From: Papilionanthe hookeriana x Papilionanthe teres
Lineage: Eukaryota; Streptophyta; Magnoliopsida; Asparagales; Orchidaceae
Assembly: GCA_022702705.1 (NCBI GenBank)
Contig: CM040434.1
Location: 60,133,022 to 60,197,021, forward strand
DNA: 64,000 bases
Reading direction: 5' to 3'
The notes below the pieces were generated by a model. It saw only the letters and a program-made list of their open reading frames with translations. It was not told the DNA's origin and searched no databases. Shown here piece by piece: positions 12,721-25,426 of the stretch. The first letter of the stretch is position 1. Every line of letters begins with the position of its first letter. Both the position numbers and the translations under genes were made by a program.

Positions 12721-13440
12721 TTGACCCAATAGTTCAACTTTTGACCAAAAAGTCAACTTTGGTCAAAATGGTCAATTTTTGACCCAATGACCAACCCATT
12801 GAACCAATAGATCAACTTTCGACCAAAAGCCATCTTCGATCTAATGACCAATTCTTAACCTAACTACCAACTCATCGATCCAAATAAGTCAACATTCGAC
12901 CGAAAAGTCAACTTTAGTCAAAATGGACACTTCGAACTAATGACCACTTCATATACTCGATAGTTAACTTCGACCAAAAATTCAAGTTTGCTCAAAATAA
13001 GTCAATTTTTGAACAAAAAATCATCTTTGGTCAAAATGGTTAATTTCTGACCCAATGAGCCCCGGTTAACCCAGTGAGTTAACTTTATACTAAAAATTCA
13101 ATTTTGGCAAAAATAGTCAATTTTTGACATAATGACCAATTATTAACTCAATAAGTCAATCTCTGACCAAGAAGTCAACTTTGGTCAAAATGGTCAATCC
13201 TTGACCTAATGAAAAACCCATTGACCAAATATGTCAACTTTTGACCAAAAAGTCAATTTTGGTCAAAATAGTCAATTTTTGACTTAATGACCACCCATTG
13301 ACCCAATAGGTCAGCTTTTGACCAAAAAGTCAATTTTGGTCAAAATAGTCAATTTTTAACCTAATGACAAATTATTGACCCAGTCAACCAATCTTTGACC
13401 ATAAAGTTAACTTTTGTCAAAATGGTCTCTCTTTGACTCA

Positions 13441-15400
13441 ATGACCAACCTATTGACCCAATAGATCAACTTTTGACCAAAAAATCAACTTTGAAAAAAA
13501 TGATCAATCCTTGACCCAATGTCCAAACTATTAGCCTAATAGGTCAACTTTTGACCATAAAGTCAATTTCGGTCAAAGTAGTAAATTTTTGAATTAATGA
13601 CCAATTATTGACTGAATCAGTAAATCTCTGACCAAAAAGTTTTTTTGGTTAAAATGGTTAATCCTTGACCCAATGACAAACCCATTGATCCAATTTGTCA
13701 ACTTTTGACCAAAAAGTTAATTTTGATAAAAAATAGTCATATTTTTACCTAATGACCTCCGCAAAAAATGATCAATCCTTGACCCAATGTCCAAACTATT
13801 AGCCTAATAGGTCAACCTTTAACCAGAAAGTCAATTTCGGTCAAAATAGTCAATTTTTGAATTAATGACAAATTATTGACCCAATAAGTCAATCTCTGAA
13901 TAAGACGTTAACTTTGGTAAAAAATGGTCAATTTTTTACCAATGATCAGCCTATTCACCCAATTGGTCAACTTTAGACCAAAAAGTCAACTTTGGTCAAA
14001 ATGATCAATCCTTGACCCAATGGCCAACCCATTGGCCTAATAAGTCAACTTTTGACCAAAAAGTCAATTTTGGTTAAAATAGTAATTTTTTGAATTAATG
14101 ACTAATTATTGACCCAATAAGTTAATCTCTGAACAAAAAGTCAACTTTTGTCAAAATGGTTAATTTTTTACCCAATGACAAACCCATTGACCCAATAGGT
14201 TAACTTTTGACCAAAAAGTCAACTTTTGACCAAAAAGTCAATTATGGTATCAAAATAATCAATTTTTAACCAAATGACCACCCATTGACCCAATAGGTCA
14301 ACTATTGACCAAAAAGTCAACTTTAATTAAAATGGACCATTTTTAACCAACTCATTGACCAAATAGGTCAACTTTTGACCAAAAAGATAACTTTGCTCAA
14401 ATTAGTCAATTTCTGACCCAATGACCTCCCAGTTGAGCAATTAGGTAAACTTTTTTATGAAAAATTTAATTTTGGTCAAAATAGTCAATTTTTGACCTAA
14501 TGACACTTTTTTGACCCAATAAATTAATCTCTCACAAAAAAGTCATTTTTGGTCAAAATGGTCAATCCTTGAGCCAATGATAAACCCATTGACCCAAAAA
14601 GTAAACTTTTGACCAAAAAGTGAATTTTGGTCAAAATAATCAATTTTTGACCTAATGACCACCCATTAACACAATAGGTTTACTTTTGACAAAAAAAGTC
14701 AACTTTGGTCAAAATGGTCATTTTTTGACCCAATGACCAACCAATAGATCAAATATTGACAAAAAAGTCATCTCCGGTATAAATGGTCAATTCTTGACCC
14801 AACTTCCAACTCTTTAACCAAATAGATTAACTTTTGAAAAAAAAGTCAACTTTTGTCAAAATGGTCGATTTCTGACCCAATGACCACCTTGTTTAGCCAA
14901 TGGATCAACTTTTGACCAAAAATTTAATTTTGGTCAAAATAATCAATTTTTGACCTAATGACCAACCAATGACCTAATAAGTCAACTTCGACCAAAAAGT
15001 CAACATTGGTCAAAATGGATCAATCTTCGACCCAATAACTAACCCATCGACCAAACAGGTAAACCGTAGACCAAAAATTAATTTTGGACAAAGTACTCAA
15101 TTTTCGACCTAATAACCAATTTTCGACCCAAATAAGTCAATCTCTCGACAAAAAAGTGAACTTCAGTCAAGATGGTTAATCTTTGACCCAGTGAACAACC
15201 CATTGACCCAATAGGTGAACTTTTGACTAAAAAGTCAACTTTGGTTAAAATGATCAAGCCTTGGCCTAATGACCAACTCATTGGCCTAATAGGTCAACTT
15301 TTGACCAAAAAGTCAATTTTGGTCAAAATAAGCAATTTTTGAATTAATGACCAATTATTGACCCAATAAGTTAATTTCTGACCAAAAAGTCAACTTTGGT
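13441..15400. repeat. Triplicated segment, copy A
   Basis: A chain of rare variants shared with 35,290-37,250 and 51,600-53,650: AATCAACTTTGAAAAAAATG, GTCCAAACTATTAGCC, a truncated joint GACCTCCGCAAAAAATGATC (about 13,760), GACACTTTTTTGACCC, GTCATCTCCGGTATAAATGG, GACAAAGTA/CTC and CAAGATGGTTAATC. The order is the same in all three copies. A partial match (the first half, without the truncated joint) begins at about 9,930-10,260. Confidence 0.85.
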
Positions 15401-15759
15401 CAAAAAGGTCAATCCTTGACCCAATGACAAACCCATTGACCTAATAGTTCAACTTTTGACCAAAAAATCAACTTTGGTCAAAATGGTTAATTTTTGACTC
15501 AATGACCAACCCATTGAACCAATAGATCAACTTTTGACCAAAAAGCCATCTTCGGTCAAAATGGCTAATTCTTAACCCAACTACCAACTCATTGACCAAA
15601 TAAGTCAACTTTAGACCAAAAAATCAACTTGGGTCAAAATGGACAATTTTTGACCCAATGACCACCCCGTCAATCTAATCGGTTAATCTTCGATGCGACC
15701 CATCGCCCAATAAGTCAACTTTCGATAAAAAAGTCAATTTTGGTCAAAATAATCAATTT

Positions 15760-16170
15760 TGACCTAATGAGCACCCATTGACCCAAAAGGTCAACTTTTG
15801 ACCAAAAACTCATCTTCGGTTAAAATGGTTAGTTCTTGACTCAATTACAAACTCATTGACCAAATATGTCAACTTTTGACCAAAAAGTCAACTTCGGTCA
15901 AACTTATCAAATTCTGACCCAATGACAATCCTGTTGACCCATTGGGTTAACTTTTGACTAAAAATTCATTTTTTGTCAAAAAGTCAAATTTTTACCTAAT
16001 AACTAATTATTGACCTAATAAGTCAATCTCTGACCAAAAAGTTAACTTTGGTCAAAGTGGTCAATCCTTGATCCAACGACAAACCCATTGACCCAATATG
16101 TCAATTTTTGACCAAAAAGTCAATTTTGGACAAAATAGTCAATTTTTGACCTAATGACCACCCATCGACC
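15760..16170. repeat. Local duplicate pair, copy 2 (partner 12,250-12,720)
   Basis: Same variant order as the partner, including GGTTAGTTCTTGAC, TATCAAATTCTGACCC, ACCTAATAACTAATTATTG and GGTCAAAGTGGTCAATCC. It interrupts the order expected from the other copies of the triplicated segment: at about 15,690 the sequence jumps through GATGCGACCCATCGCCCAAT. It looks like a block copied into this place. Confidence 0.7.
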
Positions 16171-19100
16171 AAATAGTATCAACTTTTCGACTTAAAGTCA
16201 ACTTTGGTAAAAATGGTCAATTTTCAACCTAATGACCAACCCATTGAACCAATAGATCAACTTTTGACCAAAAAGTCATCTTCGGTCAAAATGACCAATT
16301 CTTAACGCAACTACCAACTCATTAACCAAATAAGTCAACTTTTGACAAAAAAGTCAACTTTGGTCAATATGGACAATTTCTGACCCAATGACCATCCCGT
16401 TTTCCCATGGGTTAACTTTTGACCAAAAATTCATGTTTGCTCAAAATAAGTCAATTTTTGAACAAAAAGTCATCTTTGGTCAAAATGGTTAATTTCTGAC
16501 CCAATGACTCCCCGTTAACCCAGTGGGTTAACTTTTGACAAAAAAATTCAATTTTAGCTAAAATATTCAATTTTTTACCTAATGACCAATTATTGATCCA
16601 ATAAGTTAATCTCTCACCAAAAAGTCAACTTTAGTTAAAATGGTCAATCCTTGAACCAATGAAAAAGCATTAACACAATATGTCAAATTTTGAACAAAAA
16701 GTCAATTTTGGTCAAAATAATCAATTTTTGTCTTAATGACCACCCATTGACTCAATAGGTCAGATTTTGACAAAAAGTCAATTTTGGTCAAAATAGTCAA
16801 TTTTTAACCTAATGACCAATTATTGACCAGTTAGCAATTAATCTCCACCAAAAAGTCAACTTTCGATAAAATGGTCAATCCTCGATCTAATGACTAACCA
16901 AGTGACTCAATAGACAACTTTTCACCAAAAAGTCAACTTTGGTAAAAAGATCAATCTCTGACCCAATGACCAACCCATTGGCCTAATAGGTCAACTTTTG
17001 ACCAAAAAGTCAATTTCTGAGTCAAAATAAACTAATTTCGATTTTAACGACCAAAGTCAATCTCCGACCAAAATGTCAACTTTGATCAAAATTATCAATC
17101 CTTGGCCTAATTACCAACTCAATGACCCAATAGGTCAACGTCTGACCCAAAAGTCAATTTTGGTGAAAATAGTCAATTTTTGACCTAATGACCACCCATA
17201 GACGCAATAGGTCAACTTTTGACTAAAAAGTCAAGTTTGGGAGAAATAGTCAATTTTTACCCAATGACCAACCCATTGCCTCAATAGGTCAACTTTTGAC
17301 TAAAAAGTCATCTTTGGTCAAAATTGTCAATTCTTGACCAAATTACCAACTTATTAGCCAAATAGGTCAACCTTTCACCAAAAAGTCAACTTTGGTCAAA
17401 ATGGTTAATTTCTGACCCAATGACAATCCCGTTGACCCATTGGGTTAACTTTTGACGAAAAATTCAGTTTTTGTCAGAAAAAGTCAAATTTTAACCTAAT
17501 GACCAATTAATGACCCAATAAGTCAATCACTGACCAAAAAGTCAACTTTGGTAAAAATACTCAATCCTTGATCCAATGACAAACCCATTAACCCATTAAG
17601 TCAATTTTGGACCAAAAAGTCAATTTTGGTCATACTAGGCAATTTTAGACCTAATGTCCACCCATGGACCCAATAGTTCAAATTTTGACCAAAAAGTTAA
17701 CTTTGGTCAAAATGGTCAATTGTTGACCCAATGACCAACTTATTGAACCAATAAATCATCTTTTGACCAAAAAGTCATCTTCGATCAAAATGGTCAACTT
17801 TTGACCCAACTACCAACTCATTGAGCAAATAAGTCAACTTATGACCAAAAACTCAATTTTTGTCAAAATGGACAATTTCTGACCCAATGACCACCCCGTT
17901 GACCCAATGAGTTAACTTTTGACCAAAAATTCAATTTTGGTCAAAATACGTCATCTTCTGACCAAAAATTCATCTTTGGTCAAAATGGTTAACTTCTGAC
18001 CCAACTATTAATCCAATGGGTCAACTTTTGACCAAAAATTCAATTTTGGCCAAAATAGTAACTTTTTGACATAATGACCAATTTTTGACCCTATAAGTCA
18101 TTCTCTGACCAAAAAGTCAACTTTGGTCAAAATGGTCCATCCTTGACCCAATGACAAACCCATTGACCTAATATGTCAACTTCTGACTAAAAAGTCAATT
18201 TTGGTCAAAATAGTCAATTTTTAACTTAATGACTACCCATTGACCCAATAGGTCAACTTTTGACCAAAAAGTTAATTTTGATAAAAGTAGTCAATTTTTA
18301 ACCTAATGACCAATTGTTTACCCAGTAAGCCAATCTCTGACCAAAAAGTCAACTTTGCTCAAAAAGGTTAAGCATCACCCAACGACCAACCCATTGACCC
18401 AATATGTCAACTTTTGACCAAAAAGTCAACTTTGGTCAAAAAGATCAATCCTTGACCCAATGACCAACCCATTGGCCTAATAAGTCAACTTTTAACTAAA
18501 AACTCAATTTTGGTCAAAATAGTCAATTTTTTAATTAATGACCAATTATTGATCCAATAAGTCAATCTCTGACCAAAAAGTCAACTTTGGTTAAAATGGT
18601 TTTTTTGGTCAAAATAGCCAAATTTTGACAAATGATCACCCATTGACCCAATAGATCACCTTTTAACCAAATAGTCAACTTTGGTAAAAATGGTCAATTT
18701 TTGACCCAATGACCAACCTATTGACCCAATAGGTTAACTTTTGACTAAAAAGTCATATTTGATGAAAATAGTCAATTCATGACCCAATTACCAACTCATT
18801 TGCCAAATAGGTTAACTTTTGACAAAAAAGTCAACTTTGGTAAAAAAGGTCAATTTCTGACCCAATGACCTCCCCGTTCACCCACTGGGTTAACTTTTGA
18901 CCAAAAATTCAATTTTGGTTAAAAAGTTAATTTTTGACCTAATGACCAATTGTTGACCCAATAAGTCAATCTCTGACCAAAAAGTCAACTTTGGTCAAAA
19001 TGTTCAATCCTTACCAAATGACAAACCCATTGACCCAATAAGTCAATTTTTGACCAAAAAGACAATTTTAGTCAACGTAGTCAATTTTTGACCTAATGAC

Positions 19101-22100
19101 CACCCATCGACTCAACAATATCAACTTTGACCAAAAAGTCAACTTTGGTCAAAATGGTCAATTTCAACCTAACGACCAACTCATCGAACTAATCAGATCG
19201 ACTTTTGACCAAAAAGTCATCTTCAGTACAAAATGATCAATTCTCGACCCAACTACCAACTCATCGACCAACTAGTCAACTTTCGACCAAAAAGTCAACT
19301 TTGGTCAAAATGGACAATTCTCGACCCAATGACCACCTCTCGACCTAATTGTTAACTTTCGACCAAAAATTCAATTTTGCTCAAAATGGGTTAACTTTTG
19401 AAAAAAAAGGCATATTTGGTCAAAATGGTTAATTTCTGACCCAATGAACCCCCGTTGACACAATGGGTTAACTTTTGACCAAAAAGTTAATTTTGATCAA
19501 AATTTTCAATTTTTAACCTAATGACCAATTATTGACCCAGGAAGCCAATCTCTGACCAAAAAGTCAACTTTGGTCAAAATGGTCAATCCTTGACCCAATG
19601 ACAAACTCATTAACCCAATAGGTCAACTTTTGACCAAAAAGTCAAATTTGGTCAAAAAGATCAACCCTTGACCCAATGACCGACCCATTGGTCTAATAGG
19701 TCAACTTTCGATCAAAAAGTCAATTTTAGTCAAAATAGTCAAATTTTGAATTAATGACCAATTATTGACCCAGTAAGTCAATCTCAAACCACAAAGTCTG
19801 CTTTGGTCAAAATGGTCAATCCTTGACCCAATTACAAACACATTGACCCAATAGGTCAACCTTTGACCAAAAAATCAATTTTGGTCAAAATAAACAATTT
19901 TTGACCTAATGACCACCCATTGACCCAATAGGTGAACTTTTGACCAAAAAGTCAACTTTGGTAGAAATGGTCAATTTTTTACCCAATGACCAACACATTG
20001 ACCAAAAAGGTCAACCTTTGACCAAAAAGTAAACTTTGGTTAAAATGGTGAGTTTCTTACCCAATGACCACCCGTCGACCCATTGGATTAACTTTTGACT
20101 AAAAAATTAGTTTTGATCAAAAAGTTAAATTTTGACCCAATGACCAACCAATAAGTCAATCTCTGACCAAAAAGTAAACTTTGGTCAAAATGGTCAATCC
20201 TTGACCCAATGACAAACCCATTAAAGCAATAGGTCAATTTTTTACCAGAATGTCAATATGGGTCAAAATAGTAAATTTTTTACCTAATGACCACCCATTG
20301 ACCCAACAGTTCAACTTTTGACCAAAAAGTTAACTTTGGTCAAAATGGTCAATTTTTGACCCAATGACCAACCCATTGAACCAGTAGATCATTTTTTGAC
20401 CAAAATGTTATCTTCGGTCAAAATGGTCAATTCTTGATCCAATTACCAACTCATTGAACAAATAAGTCAACTTTTGACCAAAAAGTAAACTTTGATCAAA
20501 AAGGAGAATTTCTGACCGATAGATTAACCCGTTGACCCAATTGGTTAACATTTGACCAAAATTCAATTTTGATCAAAATAGGTTAACTTTTAACCAAAAA
20601 ATCATCTTTGGTTAAAATCGTTAATTTCTGACCAAATGACCTCACTTCGTCGATCCAATGGGTTAACTTTTGACCACAAATTCAATTTTGGGCAAAATAG
20701 ACAATTTTTGACCTAATGACTAATTATTGACCCAATAAATCAATCTCAGGCCAAAAAGTCAACTTTGGTAAAAAAGGACAATCCTTAACCCAATGACAAA
20801 CCCATTGACCCCAATATGTCAACATTTGACCAAAAAGTCAATTTTGGTCAAAATAGATAATTTTTTACTTAATGACAACCCTTTGACCCAATAGGTCAAC
20901 TTTTGACCCAAAAGTCAATTTTGGTCAAAATAGTTAATTTTTAACCTAATGACCAATTATTGACCCAATAAGCCAATCTCTGACCAAAATGTCAACTTTG
21001 GTCAAAATGGTCAATCCTTGACCCAATGACCAACCCATTGACCTAATAAGTCAACTTTTGACCAAAAAGTCAACTTTGGTCACAAAGATTATTCCTTGAC
21101 CCAATGACCAACCCATTGGCCTAATATGTCGACTTTTGACCAATTAGTCAATTTGGTCAAAATAGTCAATTTTTGAATTATTGACCAATTATTGACCCGA
21201 GAAGTCAATCTCTGACCAAGATGAAAACTTTGGTAGAAATGGTCAATCCTTGACCCAATGACAAACCTATTGACCTAATAGGACAACTTTTGACCAAAAG
21301 TCAATTTTGGTCAAAATAGTCAATTTTTGACCAAATGATCACCCATTGACCAGATTAACTTTTGACCAAAAAGCCAACTTTGGTCAAAATGGTCAATTCT
21401 TGACCCGATTACCAACTCATTGACCAAATAAGTTAACATTCGACCAAACAGTCAACTTTGGTCAAAATGGTCAATTTCTGACCCAAAGACCACACCGTTG
21501 ACCCATTGTGTTAACTTTTGACCAAAAATTCGATTTTGGTCAAAATGTTAATTTTTGACATAAAGACCAATTATTGACCTTATAAGCCAATTTCTGACCA
21601 AAAGTCAACTTCGTCAAAATGGTCAATCCTTGAACAAATAACAAACCCATTGACCCAATAGGTCAACATTTGACCAAAAAGTCAATTTTGGTCAAAATAG
21701 TCAATTTTTAATCTGATGAGCACCTGACCCAATAGGTCAACTTTTGACCAAAAAGTCAACCTTGATGGTCAATTTTTAACCCAATAGATAAACTTTTGAC
21801 AAAAAAAGTCATCTTCGGTCAAAATGGACATTTCTTGACCCAATTACCAACTCATTGACCAAATAGGTCAACTTTTGACCAAAAAGTCAACTTCAGTCAA
21901 AATGGTCAATTTCTGACCCAATGACCATCCCGTTCACCCATCGGGTTAACTTTCGACTAAAAATTCAATTTTGGTAAAAAAGTCAAATATCGACCTAATG
22001 ACCAATTATTGACCCAAAAAGACAATCTCTGAGCAAAAAGTTAACTTTAGTCAAAATTGTAAATCCTTGACCCAATGACAAACACATTGACCAAATAGGT

Positions 22101-22445
22101 CAATTTTTTACCAAAAAGTCAATTTTGGTCAAAATTGTCAATTTTTGACCTAATTACCCCCCATAGACCCAATAGTTTAACTTTTGACCAAAAAGTCAAC
22201 TTTGGTCAAAATGGTCAATTTTTTACCCATTGACCAACCCATACAACCAATAGATCAAATTTTGACCAAAAAGTCATCTTGGGTCAAAATGGTCAATTTT
22301 CGAATCTAACTACTAACTCATCGACCAACAGTCAACTTTTGACCAAAAAGTCAACTTTGGTCAAAATGGACAATTTATGACCGAATGACCATCCTGTTAC
22401 CCCAATGGGTTACTTTTGGCCAAAAATTCAATTTTTCTCATAATA

Positions 22446-25426
22446 GGTCAACTTTTGAACAAAAAGTCATCTTTGGTCAAAATGGTTAATTTCTGACCCA
22501 ATGACCCCCGTTAACTTTTAACCAAAAATTCCTTTTTTGGCCAAAATAGTTAATTTTTGACCTAATAACGAATTATTGACCCAATACGTCAATCTCTGAC
22601 CAAAAATTCAACTTTAGTCAAAATGGTCAATCCTTGACCCAATGAAAAACCCATTGACCCGATATGTCAACTTTTGACCAAAAAGTCAATTTTGGACAAA
22701 GTAGTCATTTTTTAACATAATGACCACCCATTGACCCAATAGGTCAGCTTTTGACCAAAATGTCAATTTTGGTCAAAATAATCAATTTTTAGCCAATCTC
22801 TGACCAAAAAGTCAACTTTGGTTAAAATGGGCAATCCTTGACCCAATGACCAATCGATTAACCCAAAAGGTTAACTTTTCACCAAAAAGTCAACTTTTGT
22901 CAAAAAGATCAATTTCAATCCATTGACCAACCCATTAAATCTATAGGTCAACTTTTGAACAAAAAGTCAATTTTGGTCAAAATAATCAATTTTTTACTTA
23001 ATGACCAATTATCGAGTCAATAAGTCAATCTTCGACCAAAAAGTCAACTTCGATCATAATGGTCAATCCTTGATCCAATTACCAACTCAATGACCCAAAA
23101 GTCAACTTTTGACCAAAAATTCAATTTTGGTCAAAATAATCAATTTTTGATCTAATGACCACCCATTGGCCCAATAGGTCAACTTTTGACCAAAAAGTCA
23201 ACTTTGATCGAAATGGTCAATTTTTTACCCAATGACCAACCCAATGACCCAAGAGGTCATTTTTTTGACTAAAAAGTCATCTTTGGTCAAAATGGTCAAT
23301 TCTTGACTCGATTACCAACTCATTGGTCAAATAGGTCAACCTTTGACCAAAAAGTAAACTTTGGTCAAAATTGTCAATTTCTAACCCAATGACCATCCTG
23401 TTGACCCGTTGGGTTAACTATTGACTAAAAATTCAGTTTTGTTAAAAAAAGTCAAATTTTCACCTAATGACCAATTATTGACCCAATAAGTCAATCACTA
23501 ACAAAGAAGTCAACTTTGGTCAAAATGGTAAATCCTTGACCCAATGACAAACCCATTGACCAAATAGGTCAATTTTTAACCAAAAAGTCAATTTTGGTCA
23601 AAATAGTCAATTTTTGACCTAATGACCACCCATTGACCCAATATTTCAGCTTTTGATAAAAAAGTCAACTTTGGTCAAAATGGCCAATTGTTGACCCAAT
23701 GACCAACCCACTGAACCAATATATCATCTTTTGACAAAAAAAGTCATCTTTTGTCAAAATGGTAAAATCTTGACCCAACTACCAACTCATTAACCAAATA
23801 GGTCAACATTTGACAAAAAAGTCAATTTTAGTCAAAATAGATAATTTCTGACCCAATGACTAACCCTCGTTAACTCCAACGATTTAACTTTCGACCAAAA
23901 ATTCAATCTTCGTCAAAATAGAATAACTCTTCGACTCAAAAATCATCTTTGGTCAAAATGGTTAATTTCTGACCCAATGATCCTCTCGTTGACCCAATGG
24001 GTTAACTTTTGACCAAAAAATTAATTTTGGCCAAAATAGTCAATTTTTTACCTAATGACCAATTATTGACCTAATAAGTCAATCTCTGACCAAAAAGTCA
24101 ACTTTAGTCAAAATGGTCAATCCATCACCCAACGAAAAACCATTGACTAAATATGTCAACTTCTGACCAAAAAGTTAATTTTGGACAAATTAGTCAATTT
24201 TTAACTTAATGATTACCAATTGACCAATAGGTCAACTTTTAACCAAAAAGTCAATTTTGGTCAAAATAGTTAATTTTTAACATAATGACCAACTATTGAC
24301 CCAGTAAGCCAATCTCTGACCAAAAAGTCAACTTTGGTCAAAAAGGTCAATCTTGACCCAATGACCAACCCATTGACCCAGTAGGTCAACTTTTGACCAA
24401 ATAGTTAACATTGGTCAAAAAGATCAATCCTTGACCCAAGACCAACCCATTGGCCTAATATGTCAACTTTTGACCAAAAAGTCAATTTTAGTCAAAATAG
24501 TTAATTTTTTACTTAATGACCAATTATTGACCCAATAAGTCAATCTCTGACCAAAAAGTCAACTTTGGTCAAAATGGTCAATCTTCGACACAATTACTAA
24601 CTCATCGACCCAATAGTCAACTTTGACTAAAAAGTCAATAGTCAAAATAGTCAATTTTCGACCTAATGACCACCCAATCGACTCAATAAGTCAACTTTCG
24701 ACCAAAAGTCAACTTTCGTCTAAAAGGACAACTTTTACTCAATGACCAACCATCGATCCAACGAGGTCAACTTTTGACTAAAAAGTTATCTTTGGTCAAA
24801 ATGATCAATTCTTGACCCAATTACTAACTCATTGGCCAAATACGTCAACCTTTCACCAAAAAGTCAACTTTGGTCGAAATGGTCAATTTCTGACCCAATG
24901 ACCACCCCGTTGACCCATTGGGTTAACTTTTGACTAAAAATTTAGTTTTGGTAAAAAAAAGTCAAATTTTGACTTAAGGACCAATTATTAACCCAATAAG
25001 ACAATCACTGACCAAAAAGTCAACTTTGGTCAAAATGCTCAATCCTTGACCCAATGACAAACCCATTAACCCAATAGGTCAATATTTGACTAAAAAGTCA
25101 ATTTTGGTCAAAAGAGTCAATTTTTGACCTATTGACCACCAATTGACGCAATAGTTCAACTTATGAACAAAAAGTCAACTTTGGTCAAAATGGTCAATTG
25201 TTGACCCAATGAGCAACCCATTGAACCAATAGATCATCATTTGACCAAAAAGTTATCTTTGGTCAAAATGGTTAATTCTTGACCCAACTACCAACTCATT
25301 GAGGGAATAGGTCAATTTTTGACCAAAAAGTCAATTTTGGTCAAAATTGACAATTTCTGACCCAATGACCACCCCGTTGACCCAATGAGTTAACTTTTGA
25401 CCAAAAATTCAATTTTAGTTAAAATA
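22446..25426. repeat. Two tandem higher-order units of about 1.5 kb
   Basis: Joints at 22,446, 23,926 and 25,427 bound two units of 1,480 and 1,501 bp (about 19 monomers each). Both contain in order a GGCCAAAATAGTC monomer, an AATTATTGACC monomer, a GACAAACC/GAAAAACC monomer, an ACTTAATGA monomer, an AGTAAGCC or AGCCAATCTC monomer, a CCATTGGCC-like monomer, an ATTACCAACTCATTGG monomer, a CCCGTTGACCCATTGGG monomer and a CAACTACCAACTC monomer. This is the clearest pair for deriving the order of the unit. Confidence 0.7.
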
